From assembly GCF_900143085.1 (NCBI RefSeq), contig NZ_FRCZ01000006.1, positions 217,565 through 281,564 on the forward strand: a stretch of DNA of 64,000 nucleotides, read 5' to 3'. The translations under genes and the position numbers were made by a program. The notes under the pieces are model-generated. The model was given only the letters and a program-made list of their open reading frames with translations. It was not told where the DNA came from and ran no database searches. Below are positions 1 to 9,147 of the stretch, piece after piece. Position 1 is the first letter of the stretch, and each line of letters opens with the position of its first letter. This DNA is from Gracilibacillus kekensis (GTDB lineage Bacteria; Bacillota; Bacilli; Bacillales; Amphibacillaceae).

Positions 1-271
1 TCAAACGATTAAGTCGTCGATGAGTAGTATGATTGATCGTATCAATATTATCACAACGAATTTAACAGAGATTGCTGGATCAAGTGAAAAAGTTAGCAGT
101 GCCAGTACAGATATTGCTTCTACATCAGAAGAAGTAGCGGCAGGCATTGAGGAGAGCTCAGCAACTGCTGAGGAACAATCCGCATCCATGCAAGAGATCG
201 CAAGTAACGCAGATTCACTTGCGAAACTATCGAAAGATTTGAATCAGTTGGTCAGTAGGTTTAACTTATAA
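1..271 (+). CDS. Methyl-accepting chemotaxis protein, C-terminal end (partial)
   Basis: Only the last ~89 codons are in the window; the frame is open from base 2. The residues are the Ser/Ala/Glu-rich coiled coil of a chemoreceptor signalling domain (ASTSEEVAAGIEESSATAEE) ending in LVSRFNL. This part forms the cytoplasmic antiparallel coiled coil that carries methylated glutamates and couples to CheA/CheW. Sensor domain and ligand lie upstream of the window. It is followed by a hairpin shared with the convergent metQ gene. Confidence 0.85.
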   Translation, partial: QTIKSSMSSMIDRINIITTNLTEIAGSSEKVSSASTDIASTSEEVAAGIEESSATAEEQSASMQEIASNADSLAKLSKDLNQLVSRFNL

Positions 272-329
272 AAAATTGAGGGAGTAATAGTCCTGACTGA
301 TTTGACAGGGTATTAATTCATGAAAAATT

Positions 330-357
330 AAAAAGCGCGGCAATTGCCACGCTTTTT
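330..357. terminator. Bidirectional terminator between the chemoreceptor gene and metQ
   Basis: Arms AAAAAGCG and CGCTTTTT enclose an inner GGCAATTGCC palindrome. T-rich sequence follows on the + strand and also on the - strand, so it can end both convergent transcripts. Confidence 0.8.
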
Positions 358-364
358 AATTTTT

Positions 365-1246
365 TTATTCAGATACTGGTACTACTGCCCCTTGATATTC
401 TTCTTCTATAAATGTTTGAATTTCCTCAGAACGTAATATTTCTACTAATTTATGGAGAGCTTCGTTATCTTCGTCTTCAGCACGAGCAGCAATTACATTC
501 ACGTATGGAGATTCAGCCCCTTCTAGAATTAAAGCATCTTCAGTTGGCACCAAATCTGCTTCAATAGCATAATTAGTATTAATCGCTATTAATGAATCTT
601 CCTCACGATCATAAAATTCAGGTAAGAAACCAGCGTCAACATCGGTTACAAACTCAAGGTTTAATGGGTTTTCTGCGACGTCTTGTACGGTTGCATCAAC
701 TGCCTCTACACTATCATCTAGAGTTAATAGATCTTCTCTTTCTAGAAGTGATAATACGCGTCCATGATCTGCAACAGAGTTACTCATAATTACAGCAGTT
801 CCTTCTTCAATATCATCAAGGCTAGTAATGTTTTTGGAATAGATTCCCATTGGTTCAATATGAATACCGCCAATGTTTACAAAGTCAAATCCTTTTTCTT
901 CTTTTTGAGACTCAAGATATGGTATATGTTGAAAATAATTAGCATCTAAAGTGCCACTTTCCAAATCATCATTTGGGAAAACATAATCTTGATATACTTC
1001 AATTTCAATGTTGATATTCTGTTCTTCTAATAAAGGTTTTGCTTTTTCTAATACTTCTGCATGAGGAACACTAGTTGCTCCAATAACAAGTTCCACAGTT
1101 TCTTGATCAGCCGTTTCGTTGTCTTCTTCTGTTCCTTCACTAGCATTGTTATCACCTGTAGTTTGGCTCTCATCTTCAGATGTACCACAGGCAACTAGTG
1201 CAAATAAGCATAGTGTTGCAAGTAAAAGTGTTAATAATTTTTTCAA
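365..1246 (-). CDS. metQ: Methionine ABC transporter substrate-binding lipoprotein MetQ
   Basis: Binds methionine outside the membrane and delivers it to MetI-MetN. The 293-residue protein starts with a lipoprotein signal (MKKLLTLLLATLCLFALVAC; lipobox LVAC, acylated Cys20), then an acidic linker and an NlpA/MetQ-type fold with the VIGATSVPHAEVL start typical of the family. TTG is the start codon, preceded by AAGGGATGA. It is the last gene of metN-metI-metQ, all governed by the SAM-I leader at 3001-3156. Family members can prefer D-Met, L-Met or sulfoxides; specificity cannot be read here. Confidence 0.93.
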   Translation of the reverse strand: MKKLLTLLLATLCLFALVACGTSEDESQTTGDNNASEGTEEDNETADQETVELVIGATSVPHAEVLEKAKPLLEEQNINIEIEVYQDYVFPNDDLESGTLDANYFQHIPYLESQKEEKGFDFVNIGGIHIEPMGIYSKNITSLDDIEEGTAVIMSNSVADHGRVLSLLEREDLLTLDDSVEAVDATVQDVAENPLNLEFVTDVDAGFLPEFYDREEDSLIAINTNYAIEADLVPTEDALILEGAESPYVNVIAARAEDEDNEALHKLVEILRSEEIQTFIEEEYQGAVVPVSE

Positions 1247-1274
1247 AATAAATCATCCCTTCTTGTAATGTTGT

Positions 1275-1943
1275 TTATCTTTTATCTATCACTTTGGATA
1301 GTAAATCCCCAATAAATTGAAAAATGAAAACTATAATAATGATTAGAATAGTACATGCTAATATTACATCAAAATCACGTCGTTGGAACCCTTGTAAATA
1401 CGCGAGAGAACCAAGTCCGCCGGCACCTATAACACCTGCTATAGCTGTATAACCAATCAAAGCTATTCCTGTCACGGTTAACCCGGATATCAGTGCAGGC
1501 ATCGATTCAGGTAATAATACCTTGAAAATGATCGTATTAGTTTTAGCACCCATCGCTTTAGCTGCTTCAATTACACCTTTGTCTACTTCTTTTAAACCAA
1601 TTTCAACTAGTCTTGCATAGAACGGACCAGCACCAATAATTAAAGCAGGTACTGCTGCTTCCCAACCTCTAATTGTACCAATTATAAAGTCAGTAAAAGG
1701 AAATAATAATAAAATCAAAATGATAAATGGGATAGCGCGAAATACGTTAACTATAACGGCTGTAAGAAAGTTAACAAATCGATTCTGCCATACATTCCCT
1801 TTATCGGTAAGAAACAATAATAGACCTAATATTAGACCTAGTATTAGTGTTCCGATAACTGATATAATCGTCATATAAAGCGTTTCTAAAGTTGCTTCCC
1901 ATAAATCTTCTGGTATGACATTTGGAAAAAGATCCTTAAGCAT
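1275..1943 (-). CDS. metI: Methionine ABC transporter permease MetI
   Basis: A 222-residue inner-membrane permease with about five hydrophobic segments and the BPD_transp_1 coupling region (EAAKAMGAKTNTIIFKVLLP) that contacts the ATPase. The ATG sits inside the last codons of metN (8-bp overlap), so the two are translationally coupled. Length and sequence are normal for MetI/MetP. Confidence 0.93.
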   Translation of the reverse strand: MLKDLFPNVIPEDLWEATLETLYMTIISVIGTLILGLILGLLLFLTDKGNVWQNRFVNFLTAVIVNVFRAIPFIILILLLFPFTDFIIGTIRGWEAAVPALIIGAGPFYARLVEIGLKEVDKGVIEAAKAMGAKTNTIIFKVLLPESMPALISGLTVTGIALIGYTAIAGVIGAGGLGSLAYLQGFQRRDFDVILACTILIIIIVFIFQFIGDLLSKVIDKR

Positions 1944-2961
1944 GCTTTAACACCTCAACTTCCACACCAGAGTCCTGGATGTACTGTATCGTATTAGTTA
2001 AAACAGCTTTTTCACCATTTATCTCTACGAATAAAGTGCCATATGCACCTTCCTGAGTTGGCGCAATAGAACCTTGTAAAATGTTAATCTCTACATCAAA
2101 TTTTTTAGCTATCTCACTTATTAAGGCGCGTCTAGCATGATTGCCGATGAAGTGGAGTTTTACAACTTCACTATCTTCACGGTCATTAATAAAGTTATAT
2201 AATTTATCTTTTTCATGCTCTAACGGATTTAATTGTTGCACAAACCGCTTCGTTGTTTTTGATTGTGGTCTCACGAAGACATTTAATACTTCTCCGTTTT
2301 CAACTACTTTACCGTTCTCCATGACCGCTACTCGATGGCAAATCTTTTGTATGACATGCATCTCGTGTGTAATTAAGATAATCGTTAGTCCTAGTTTTTT
2401 ATTAATCGAGACGAGTAAATCCAATATATCATCAGTAGTTTCTGGATCAAGTGCAGAAGTTGCCTCATCACATAATAACACTTCAGGATCATTGGCAAGC
2501 GCTCTGGCAATACCGACACGCTGCTTCTGACCGCCGCTTAGTTGGGATGGGTAAGCATATTCTTTCCCTGAAAGACCAACCAAATGAATTAATTCTAGTA
2601 CTTTTTCTTTTCGCTTTGCCTTTGACACCCCGGCAATTTCTAGCGGAAAAGCAATATTATCAAAAACAGTCCGAGACCAAAGTAAATTAAAATGTTGAAA
2701 AATCATTCCGATTTTTTGACGTTTTTTACGTAATTGGTGGCTAGGCATCTTTGTTATATCTTTATCGTGAATAACAACTGAGCCATCACTTGGTTCCTCT
2801 AACCTATTAATTAAACGCACAAAAGTACTTTTACCAGCACCACTGTATCCTATGACACCAAATATTTCACCAGGCTCAATATTTAATGAAACATTGTCGA
2901 CAGCCTGTACTTTTTGCTTTTTTGTTTGATACAGTTTCGACAAGTTTTTTATCTGAATCAA
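1936..2961 (-). CDS. metN: Methionine ABC transporter ATP-binding protein MetN
   Basis: Energises methionine uptake. The 341 residues show Walker A (GYSGAGKST), signature LSGGQKQR, Walker B ([12 protein letters not shown]) and the H-loop (ITHEMHV). The C-terminal ~75 residues match the NIL/ACT-like domain that in MetN binds methionine and causes trans-inhibition of the transporter. The start is a TTG behind GGAGTGA. It is the first gene of the operon, 40 bp below the riboswitch terminator. Confidence 0.94.
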   Translation of the reverse strand: MIQIKNLSKLYQTKKQKVQAVDNVSLNIEPGEIFGVIGYSGAGKSTFVRLINRLEEPSDGSVVIHDKDITKMPSHQLRKKRQKIGMIFQHFNLLWSRTVFDNIAFPLEIAGVSKAKRKEKVLELIHLVGLSGKEYAYPSQLSGGQKQRVGIARALANDPEVLLCDEATSALDPETTDDILDLLVSINKKLGLTIILITHEMHVIQKICHRVAVMENGKVVENGEVLNVFVRPQSKTTKRFVQQLNPLEHEKDKLYNFINDREDSEVVKLHFIGNHARRALISEIAKKFDVEINILQGSIAPTQEGAYGTLFVEINGEKAVLTNTIQYIQDSGVEVEVLKHA

Positions 2962-3000
2962 AATTAATCACTCCTTTGGTTATTGTGTATAAAACACAAT

Positions 3001-3033
3001 AAAAAATCCCTTCTGCACAAGAGGACAGAAAGG
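3001..3033 (-). terminator. Riboswitch-controlled terminator of metNIQ
   Basis: On the - strand CCTTTCTG (3026-3033) pairs with CAGAAGGG (3008-3015), followed by ATTTTTT. The loop contains TGTCCTCTT (3019-3027), which can instead pair with AAGAGGACA (3045-3053) at the 3' side of riboswitch helix P1. This is the standard SAM-off antiterminator versus SAM-on terminator choice. Confidence 0.85.
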
Positions 3034-3048
3034 AAGTTCTTAAATGTC

Positions 3049-3156
3049 CTCTTATCTTTCAAAGCTTTAGGAGCTTTGATGGAATTAGCACCTATCAGCA
3101 TTGCTGACGGTTGCCGGGTTTCACAGGGCCATTCCCTCCACCTCTCTTGATAAGAG
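3049..3156 (-). promoter_or_regulatory. SAM-I (S-box) riboswitch aptamer upstream of metNIQ
   Basis: On the - strand the leader has the S-box core: CTTATCAAGAGAGGTGGAGG, then GGCCCTGTGAAACCCGGCAACC, then variable arms and a closing GATAAGAG. P1 pairs 3149-3156 with 3049-3056. Binding of S-adenosylmethionine should stabilise P1, block the antiterminator and stop transcription into metN when methionine is plentiful. Arm order and spacing match the family; seen by eye, not with a covariance model. Confidence 0.95.
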
Positions 3157-3183
3157 CTTTACGTATATAATTCGGTACAGAAC

Positions 3184-3212
3184 ATAATATCATCCCGTGA
3201 AACATTCGTCAA
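3184..3212 (-). promoter_or_regulatory. Sigma-A promoter of the metNIQ leader
   Basis: On the - strand TTGACG (3207-3212), a 17-bp spacer and TATTAT (3184-3189) lie 28 bp before helix P1. The spacer contains ATCCCGTGAA, an 11-of-13 match to the word that forms the repeat arrays at 21.2, 29.4 and 52.2 kb; this may be chance. Confidence 0.75.
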
Positions 3213-3276
3213 TTATTTTGTAAAAAGTTTAAATAATCATATTATTCTGAAAAAAATCAAGTTAAAGAACAATACT

Positions 3277-3340
3277 CATAAGCGAGATGAAGGACAAAAA
3301 AAGCGAAAAGATAGAAAATTTGTCTTTCATAAGCGAATAG
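3277..3340. repeat. Degenerate inverted word cluster (about 51-bp period)
   Basis: CATAAGCGA occurs at 3277-3285 and 3328-3336 (51 bp apart). Between them GATGAAGGACAAA (3286-3298) faces its approximate inverse TTTGTCTTTCATA (3319-3331). The layout resembles the alternating clusters at 7.5, 40.1 and 63.8 kb, but conservation is poor. Confidence 0.4.
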
Positions 3341-3344
3341 GAAG

Positions 3345-3383
3345 CAGAAAAAGAACGAGCTTAAATGGATAAGCTCGTTCTTT
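3345..3383 (-). terminator. Terminator of the ACT/PFL gene pair
   Basis: Arms AAAGAACGAGCTT (3350-3362) and AAGCTCGTTCTTT (3371-3383) are perfectly complementary over 13 bp. On the - strand a T-rich stretch follows, just past the PFL-family stop codon. Confidence 0.8.
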
Positions 3384-3388
3384 ATATA

Positions 3389-4750
3389 TTAATTTATTAA
3401 TGACTGTAGTGGAGCAGGAATTCTCCCACCACGATGAATTAACTTATCCGATGAAAAAGGATTAACACCAATAATAGGTGCACGGCCAAGAAGTCCGCCG
3501 AATTCGACGGTATCTCCCTCTTCTTTACCAATCACAGGGATAACGCGAACTGCTGTCGTTTTTTTATTAATCATTCCTATCGCTGCTTCATCTGCAATGA
3601 TTGCTGCTAATGTTTCAGGACTCGCTTTTCCTTCTAAGGCTATCATGTCAAGTCCAACCGAGCAGACACAAGTCATTGCTTCTAATTTTGATAGGTTTAG
3701 AGCGCCATCTTCAATGCCGCGAATCATACCGTTATCTTCACTTACAGGGATAAAGGCACCACTTAAGCCACCAACATAGGAACTTGCCATCGCACCACCT
3801 TTTTTAACGGCATCATTCATAAGCGCTAAGGCAGCGATTGTACCATGCGTTCCGACGCGTTCCAATCCGATTTCTTCTAAAATCTCTGCTACACTATCAT
3901 TCATCGCATTGGTAGGGGCGAGCGAAAGATCCATAATACCAAAAGGTACATTTAAACGATCCGCAACGACACGACCAATTAACTCACCGGCCCTTGTAAT
4001 TTTAAATGCCGTTTTTTTGATGACATCGGATATTTCACCGAGGTCTGCATCGGGATATCTTCTCAGTGCGTTAAGTACAACACCAGGTCCACTAACCCCA
4101 ACACTCAAGACAGCTTCTCCTTCACCTGCACCATGAAACGCACCAGCCATAAACGGATTGTCCTCAACAGGGTTACAAAAAACGACAAGCTTGGCACAGC
4201 CAATACTATTATTATCTTTTGTTAATTCGGCTGTCTGATGAATGATGTTGCCCATTCGTTTAACAGCATCCATATTAATCCCGGTGCGTGTTGTAGCAAC
4301 AGATATTGATGCGCAAACACGTTCCGTTTGACTGAGTGCTTCTGGTAAAGCATCTAAGAGAATCTGTTCTCCTTTAGAAATCCCTTTATGTACAAGCGCA
4401 GAATATCCACCAATAAAGTCAACGTCCAGTGTTTGAGCAGCTTTATCTAATGTTTTTGCAAGTTCGACTGCTTGTTCTTTAGTAGCATTACCTAAAAGGT
4501 CAGCAGCAGGGGAGATGGCAATGCGTTTGTTAATAATTGGTACTCCATACTCGGTTGCTACTTGTGATGCAGTTTTTTGCAAGTCTTTCGCATAACTTGT
4601 CACTTTTTGATAGACATTTTCTTTCACTTTTTCAAAGTCTTGATCCGCACAATCGCGCAAACTAATGCCCATTGTTACTGTGCGAATATCTAAATGTTCC
4701 ATTTCTACCATGCGAATGGTTTCTTGAATTTCGGTAAAAGCTATTGGCAT
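3389..4750 (-). CDS. PFL family protein (DUF711/UPF0210)
   Basis: 453 residues matching the DUF711/UPF0210 'PFL family' proteins, which resemble pyruvate formate-lyase in fold but lack a glycyl-radical loop. Visible marks are [11 protein letters not shown] near the N-terminus and Gly-rich central stretches ([37 protein letters not shown]). The function of the family is unknown to me. It lies 16 bp below the ACT gene with SD GGAGG; this ACT-PFL pairing recurs in many Firmicutes and suggests the ACT protein regulates or assists it. Confidence 0.85.
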   Translation of the reverse strand: MPIAFTEIQETIRMVEMEHLDIRTVTMGISLRDCADQDFEKVKENVYQKVTSYAKDLQKTASQVATEYGVPIINKRIAISPAADLLGNATKEQAVELAKTLDKAAQTLDVDFIGGYSALVHKGISKGEQILLDALPEALSQTERVCASISVATTRTGINMDAVKRMGNIIHQTAELTKDNNSIGCAKLVVFCNPVEDNPFMAGAFHGAGEGEAVLSVGVSGPGVVLNALRRYPDADLGEISDVIKKTAFKITRAGELIGRVVADRLNVPFGIMDLSLAPTNAMNDSVAEILEEIGLERVGTHGTIAALALMNDAVKKGGAMASSYVGGLSGAFIPVSEDNGMIRGIEDGALNLSKLEAMTCVCSVGLDMIALEGKASPETLAAIIADEAAIGMINKKTTAVRVIPVIGKEEGDTVEFGGLLGRAPIIGVNPFSSDKLIHRGGRIPAPLQSLIN

Positions 4751-4766
4751 CTGTTATCCTCCTATC

Positions 4767-5039
4767 TTAAACACGGTGCATTGCTTGAAATACATCTTCT
4801 AGCTGAATATTGATTTTGAGTCCTAATTCTTTTTCAACCGGTTCAAACTTTTCTTGTAATGCTTCTAAATTACTGGGATCTTTAATATCAATTAACATAA
4901 TCATTGTAAAAAAATCCTGTAAAATGGTTTGACTGATATCTAAAATATTCATTTCATTTTTATATAAAACGGTTGTGACTTTGGCAATAATGCCTACTTG
5001 ATCTTTTCCAACAACACTGACGACAGCACGTCTTTGCAT
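4767..5039 (-). CDS. ACT domain-containing protein (UPF0237)
   Basis: A 90-residue single ACT domain (RAVVSVVGKDQVGIIAKVTTVLYKNEMNILDISQTIL), of the GcvR/UPF0237 small-regulator type. ACT domains bind amino acids or similar small ligands; no ligand can be assigned here. SD GAGGTGA precedes the ATG. It is the first gene of the two-gene unit with the PFL-family protein. Confidence 0.88.
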   Translation of the reverse strand: MQRRAVVSVVGKDQVGIIAKVTTVLYKNEMNILDISQTILQDFFTMIMLIDIKDPSNLEALQEKFEPVEKELGLKINIQLEDVFQAMHRV

Positions 5040-5105
5040 TTTGTTTCACCTCATTTATTTCATTATTATGGCTATTATAGCACGGAACATACGAAGGGCG
5101 CTTTT

Positions 5106-5134
5106 TTGCTAATTCATCAATTTTCACATAAAAT
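5106..5134 (+). promoter_or_regulatory. Likely promoter of the HAD hydrolase gene
   Basis: TTGCTA (5106-5111), a 17-bp spacer and TAAAAT (5129-5134) lie 30 bp upstream of the start codon, in the divergent gap with the ACT gene. Confidence 0.45.
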
Positions 5135-5164
5135 ATAGTGAGACCATGAACAGAGGAGTTTATT

Positions 5165-5896
5165 ATGAAAAAAGACATTCGATTAATTGCATTAGATATG
5201 GACGGTACTTTATTAGGTACGGACCATCAAGTTTCCAAAGCGAATAAAGAAGCAATTATAAAGGCACGTGAAAAAGGTGTAGAAGTGATTATTTCTACAG
5301 GAAGACATTATCAAACAAGTTCTATCATTGCAAAAGAGTTGGATATCCACTATCTCATCACAGTGAATGGAAGTGAGATATGGACAATGACGGGTGACTT
5401 GATCGCAAGACAAACGATTGATGCACGAATTATTGAAAAACTAGTCCAATTAAAAGAAGAACATCAAACAAGGGCATGGCTCTCTTCGATTGATAATATT
5501 TGGCGTGGTGAGGTTCCAGAAGATATATTAGCACACGAATGGCTAAAATTCGGTTTTGATACAAAAGATGCTGCAACAAAGGAAAAAATCATGAACGTGA
5601 TCGAGAGTTGGGAAGAGATAGAATTAAGTAATTCAAGTCCAACCAACATTGAAGTGAATGCAGTTGGTGTCAATAAAGCAGCAGCCATCGGAGTTGTCTG
5701 TGAACGGTTAGGTATCAACATGTCCCAAGTAATGGCGATGGGAGACAGCCTTAATGATATTAAAATGATTGAGCAGGCGGGCTTAGGAATTGCGATGGGT
5801 AACGCGCAGGACACTGTTAAGGAGACGGCTGACTGGCAAACACTCTCCAATGATCAGGACGGTGTAGCAAAGGCAATTGAGAAATGGGTATTGTAA
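5165..5896 (+). CDS. Cof-type HAD-IIB family hydrolase
   Basis: A cytoplasmic Mg-dependent phosphatase of the Cof/HAD-IIB family, likely acting on sugar phosphates or a cofactor. Motif I is ALDMDGTLLG (nucleophile DxD), motif II IISTGR, motif III includes NKAAA and motif IV MGDSLNDIKMI. At 243 residues it is shorter than the usual 260-290, mostly through a reduced type-IIB cap. SD GAGGAG is 6 bp from ATG. The exact substrate is not visible. Confidence 0.85.
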   Translation: MKKDIRLIALDMDGTLLGTDHQVSKANKEAIIKAREKGVEVIISTGRHYQTSSIIAKELDIHYLITVNGSEIWTMTGDLIARQTIDARIIEKLVQLKEEHQTRAWLSSIDNIWRGEVPEDILAHEWLKFGFDTKDAATKEKIMNVIESWEEIELSNSSPTNIEVNAVGVNKAAAIGVVCERLGINMSQVMAMGDSLNDIKMIEQAGLGIAMGNAQDTVKETADWQTLSNDQDGVAKAIEKWVL

Positions 5897-6071
5897 ATTA
5901 CAGAAGCAGAATTTTCAGAAAATGAATGGCTATTACTTGCAGTGATAGTTAGGATATAATAACTTATTAGATGGAGTGAATTTTTCAGATCACTACAGGA
6001 ATATCTGATTTCATGGTAAAATAGAGTATGGAATCATACATAGTGATAAAAGAAAAGGAGCGAATAAGACA

Positions 6072-7493
6072 ATGGCAAAACAACAATTTGGTGTGATAGG
6101 TCTTGCTGTAATGGGTAAAAACCTAGCGTTAAACGTTGAAAGCAGAGGATACTCTTTATCAGTATTTAATAGAACTTATCAAAAAACAGAAGATTTCTTA
6201 AATAATGAAGCAAAGGGAAAAAATTTCATTGGCGCAAAAACAATTGAGGAATTTGTTGAATCATTAGAAAAACCACGCAAAATTATGCTAATGGTACAAG
6301 CAGGTCCAGCAACAGATGCAACGATCGCTTCATTAAAACCACTACTTGATGAAGGAGATATCTTAATTGATGGTGGTAACACATTCTTTAAAGATACCAT
6401 CCGTCGTAATGCAGAACTAGATGAATCAGGTATCCATTTCATTGGAACTGGTGTTTCTGGTGGGGAAGAAGGAGCACTTAAAGGACCTTCGATCATGCCA
6501 GGTGGGCAAAAAGAAGCGTATGAAAAAGTAGCACCTATTTTTGAAGCTATCTCTGCAAAAGTAGAGGGCGACCCTTGTGTAACATACATTGGTCCAAACG
6601 GTGCAGGACACTACGTGAAAATGGTACACAACGGTATTGAATATGGTGACATGCAATTAATCGGTGAAGCATACTTCATCATGAAGCATGTTCTTGGATT
6701 AGATGCAGATGAACTACATGAAGTATTTAAAGAATGGAACAAAGGTGAACTTGACAGTTACCTAATCGAAATCACAACAGATATCTTTAAGAAAAAAGAT
6801 AAAGAAACAGGAAAACCAATGGTAGACGTAATCCTTGATACTGCTGGTCAGAAAGGTACAGGTAAATGGACAAGCCAAAGCTCACTAGACTTAGGTGTGC
6901 CATTACCAGTAATCACAGAATCTGTATTTTCACGTTTCATTTCAGCAATGAAAAAAGAGCGTGTAGCAGCAAGCAAAGTATTACAAGGACCATCTGCACA
7001 GGACAAACCATATGAAGGTGACAAAGATGAGCTTGTAGAGGCAATTCGCAAAGCACTTTATATGAGTAAAATCGTTTCCTATGCACAAGGTTTTGCACAA
7101 ATGCGTGCAGCTTCTGAAGAAAATGACTGGAACTTACGTTATGGTGACATCTCCATGATCTTCCGTGGTGGATGTATCATTCGTGCCCAGTTCCTGCAAA
7201 AAATTAAAGAAGCATATGACCGCGATCCTGCTTTAGCGAATCTATTATTAGATCCATATTTCAAAGAGATCGTAGAAAGCTATCAAACGTCATTACGTAA
7301 AGTGCTTTCAATTGCAATGGAACGTGGTATTCCAGTTCCAGGTTTCGCAAGTGCCTTAGCATATTATGACAGCTATCGTACTGAGACGTTACCAGCTAAC
7401 CTTTTACAAGCACAACGTGACTACTTCGGTGCCCATACGTATCAACGAATTGATAAAGAAGGCGTCTTCCACACAGAGTGGTTAGAAGATTAA
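6072..7493 (+). CDS. gnd: 6-phosphogluconate dehydrogenase, decarboxylating
   Basis: Oxidises 6-phosphogluconate to ribulose-5-phosphate plus CO2 in the oxidative pentose-phosphate pathway. The 473 residues show the Rossmann start ([15 protein letters not shown]), NRT after beta-2 (typical of NADP+ use), the catalytic [19 protein letters not shown] segment with its Lys, and the family signature [21 protein letters not shown] precedes ATG. zwf, the preceding step of the pathway, lies 3.5 kb away on the other strand. Confidence 0.96.
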   Translation: MAKQQFGVIGLAVMGKNLALNVESRGYSLSVFNRTYQKTEDFLNNEAKGKNFIGAKTIEEFVESLEKPRKIMLMVQAGPATDATIASLKPLLDEGDILIDGGNTFFKDTIRRNAELDESGIHFIGTGVSGGEEGALKGPSIMPGGQKEAYEKVAPIFEAISAKVEGDPCVTYIGPNGAGHYVKMVHNGIEYGDMQLIGEAYFIMKHVLGLDADELHEVFKEWNKGELDSYLIEITTDIFKKKDKETGKPMVDVILDTAGQKGTGKWTSQSSLDLGVPLPVITESVFSRFISAMKKERVAASKVLQGPSAQDKPYEGDKDELVEAIRKALYMSKIVSYAQGFAQMRAASEENDWNLRYGDISMIFRGGCIIRAQFLQKIKEAYDRDPALANLLLDPYFKEIVESYQTSLRKVLSIAMERGIPVPGFASALAYYDSYRTETLPANLLQAQRDYFGAHTYQRIDKEGVFHTEWLED

Positions 7494-7501
7494 TTATATT
7501 G

Positions 7502-7531
7502 AAAAATCCCACATTGCTGTGGGATTTTTTT
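7502..7531 (+). terminator. Terminator of gnd
   Basis: Arms AAAAATCCCAC and GTGGGATTTTTT with a 6-nt loop and a T-run, directly after the gnd stop. Confidence 0.9.
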
Positions 7532-7625
7532 CTTACGGACAAAAGTTAAGAAAATGATAGTTTTTTGTCCATAAGAAAGAATCTTATGGACAAAATTAGT
7601 CTCATTAAGGAAATTTGTCCGTAAG
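7532..7625. repeat. Alternating inverted 13-bp word cluster (CTTAYGGACAAAA)
   Basis: Four words alternate in direction: CTTACGGACAAAA 7532-7544 (+), TTTTGTCCATAAG 7563-7575 (-), CTTATGGACAAAA 7583-7595 (+), ATTTGTCCGTAAG 7613-7625 (-). The middle pair is a perfect 13-bp inverted repeat with a 7-bp spacer. Start-to-start steps are 31, 20 and 30 bp. It sits between convergent gnd and antiporter genes, after gnd's own terminator. Confidence 0.85.
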
Positions 7626-7662
7626 TTATCTCTATATCTAAACTAATAATCACTCAGCTGAA

Positions 7663-9138
7663 TTATTTGCCTTCCAACAGTTTCTTAACTTGTTTCTTAT
7701 CTTTGTGGGAGACGAGAATAAATAATATATCATTTTCTTTGATAATGGTGTTGCCTGTGGGAGTCACTAATTGATTGTTTCGAATGATTGCACTAATGGA
7801 AGTGTCTTTTGGAAAGTCGATATCAATTAAGGTTTTACCAATGAAATCTAGCTCTTCATTCACCTCATATTCAATCATTTCTGCATTAGCCTTCCCGATT
7901 GAAATGAGTTCCAAACTATGCATGGGCTCTGTCTTTTTTGGTCCAGTTAAATTTAATTTTTCAGCAAAAACAGAGATGGTGGACCCTTGAATGGCGGCAG
8001 AGATAAGAACGACGAAAAATACAACATTAAAAAATAGTTGGCCGTTCTCTATACCTGCAACTAGAGGAAAGGTTGCTAATACTATAGGTACTGCCCCTTT
8101 TAATCCGGCCCAAGAAAGAAACAGTTTTTCATTGAGCGAATAGTTAAGTTTTATGGTACTTAGAAAGACTGCGACAGGTCTAGCAAGTAGAATAAGTATT
8201 AACGAAATAACTAATCCTTTCCAAATGATATCCCAAGCAAATAAGTCGCTAGGAAATACCAGCAAACCAAGGATCGTAAACATTAGTATTTGGGCAATCC
8301 AGGCGAACCCTTCATTAAATCGGAAAATGGAATGGCGATATGCTATTTCAGAATTGCCCATAAAAACGGCAGTTACGTAAACAGATAAAAGCCCACTAGC
8401 TTGCGTAACGTCTGCTAAACTAAACGTCAATAGTGCAAAAGCAAGTGCGAAGACTGGATAAAGTCCACTGGAATCTAATTTGATTTTGTTAATGGAATAA
8501 ACAGCGATGGCACCCATAGCTAAGCCGATCACAATCCCCATAATCATCTGCCAAAAGAATGAACCGATTAACATTAAATAAGAGGCGTGATCATTTGTAA
8601 TTAATTCTATAAATGAAATGGTCAGGATCATAGCCATCGGATCGTTGGAGCCTGATTCTGCTTCAAGTGTGGATTCTATTTTGTTTTTAATATTTTGCCC
8701 TTTTAATACAGCAAATACAGCAGCTGCATCCGTAGAGCCAACAATAGCACCAAATAAAAAGCCTTCTAGCCAACTAACATCCAAAATAAATTTAGCTGCA
8801 ACTGCAACTAATACTGAAGTGAGTACAACACCGAGTGTTGCTAGAGATATCGAGGGTCCAATTACAGGGCGGATATCGCTCCATTTTGTCTGAAGTCCAC
8901 CTTCAAATAATATGATGATAAGAGCTACCATCCCAATAAGTTGTGCAAGACTATAATCACTAAAATAAATAAAGTCAAGACCATCACTTCCAATTAACAT
9001 ACCTAAACCGATATATAAAATTAAGACGGGAACACCGATACGACTTGAAAATTTGGTTGTTATCACACCCAGGATAAACAAAAGTCCGATAAAAAAAATA
9101 AAATAATCTGTAATTACTGTGTCACTAAACAAAAGCAT
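7663..9138 (-). CDS. K+/H+ (Na+/H+) antiporter with TrkA-C domain, NhaP2/CvrA type
   Basis: 491 residues: about 12 transmembrane segments of the CPA Na+/H+ exchanger family (with the GSTDAAAVFAVLKG and SGSNDPMAMILT stretches), then a cytoplasmic TrkA-C domain (about 400-490) that senses ions or nucleotides. Members exchange K+ or Na+ for H+ in pH and osmotic homeostasis. Start is ambiguous: the ATG at 9138 lies only one base from AGGAG, while TTG at 9132 has a 7-bp spacing. It lies just below the recombinase gene on the same strand. Confidence 0.88.
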   Translation of the reverse strand: MLLFSDTVITDYFIFFIGLLFILGVITTKFSSRIGVPVLILYIGLGMLIGSDGLDFIYFSDYSLAQLIGMVALIIILFEGGLQTKWSDIRPVIGPSISLATLGVVLTSVLVAVAAKFILDVSWLEGFLFGAIVGSTDAAAVFAVLKGQNIKNKIESTLEAESGSNDPMAMILTISFIELITNDHASYLMLIGSFFWQMIMGIVIGLAMGAIAVYSINKIKLDSSGLYPVFALAFALLTFSLADVTQASGLLSVYVTAVFMGNSEIAYRHSIFRFNEGFAWIAQILMFTILGLLVFPSDLFAWDIIWKGLVISLILILLARPVAVFLSTIKLNYSLNEKLFLSWAGLKGAVPIVLATFPLVAGIENGQLFFNVVFFVVLISAAIQGSTISVFAEKLNLTGPKKTEPMHSLELISIGKANAEMIEYEVNEELDFIGKTLIDIDFPKDTSISAIIRNNQLVTPTGNTIIKENDILFILVSHKDKKQVKKLLEGK

Positions 9139-9147
9139 ACTCCTCTC

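Noticed and set aside
5937..5960. TTGCAG and TATAAT as a gnd promoter
   Set aside because: The spacer is only 12 bp, too short for a sigma-A promoter.
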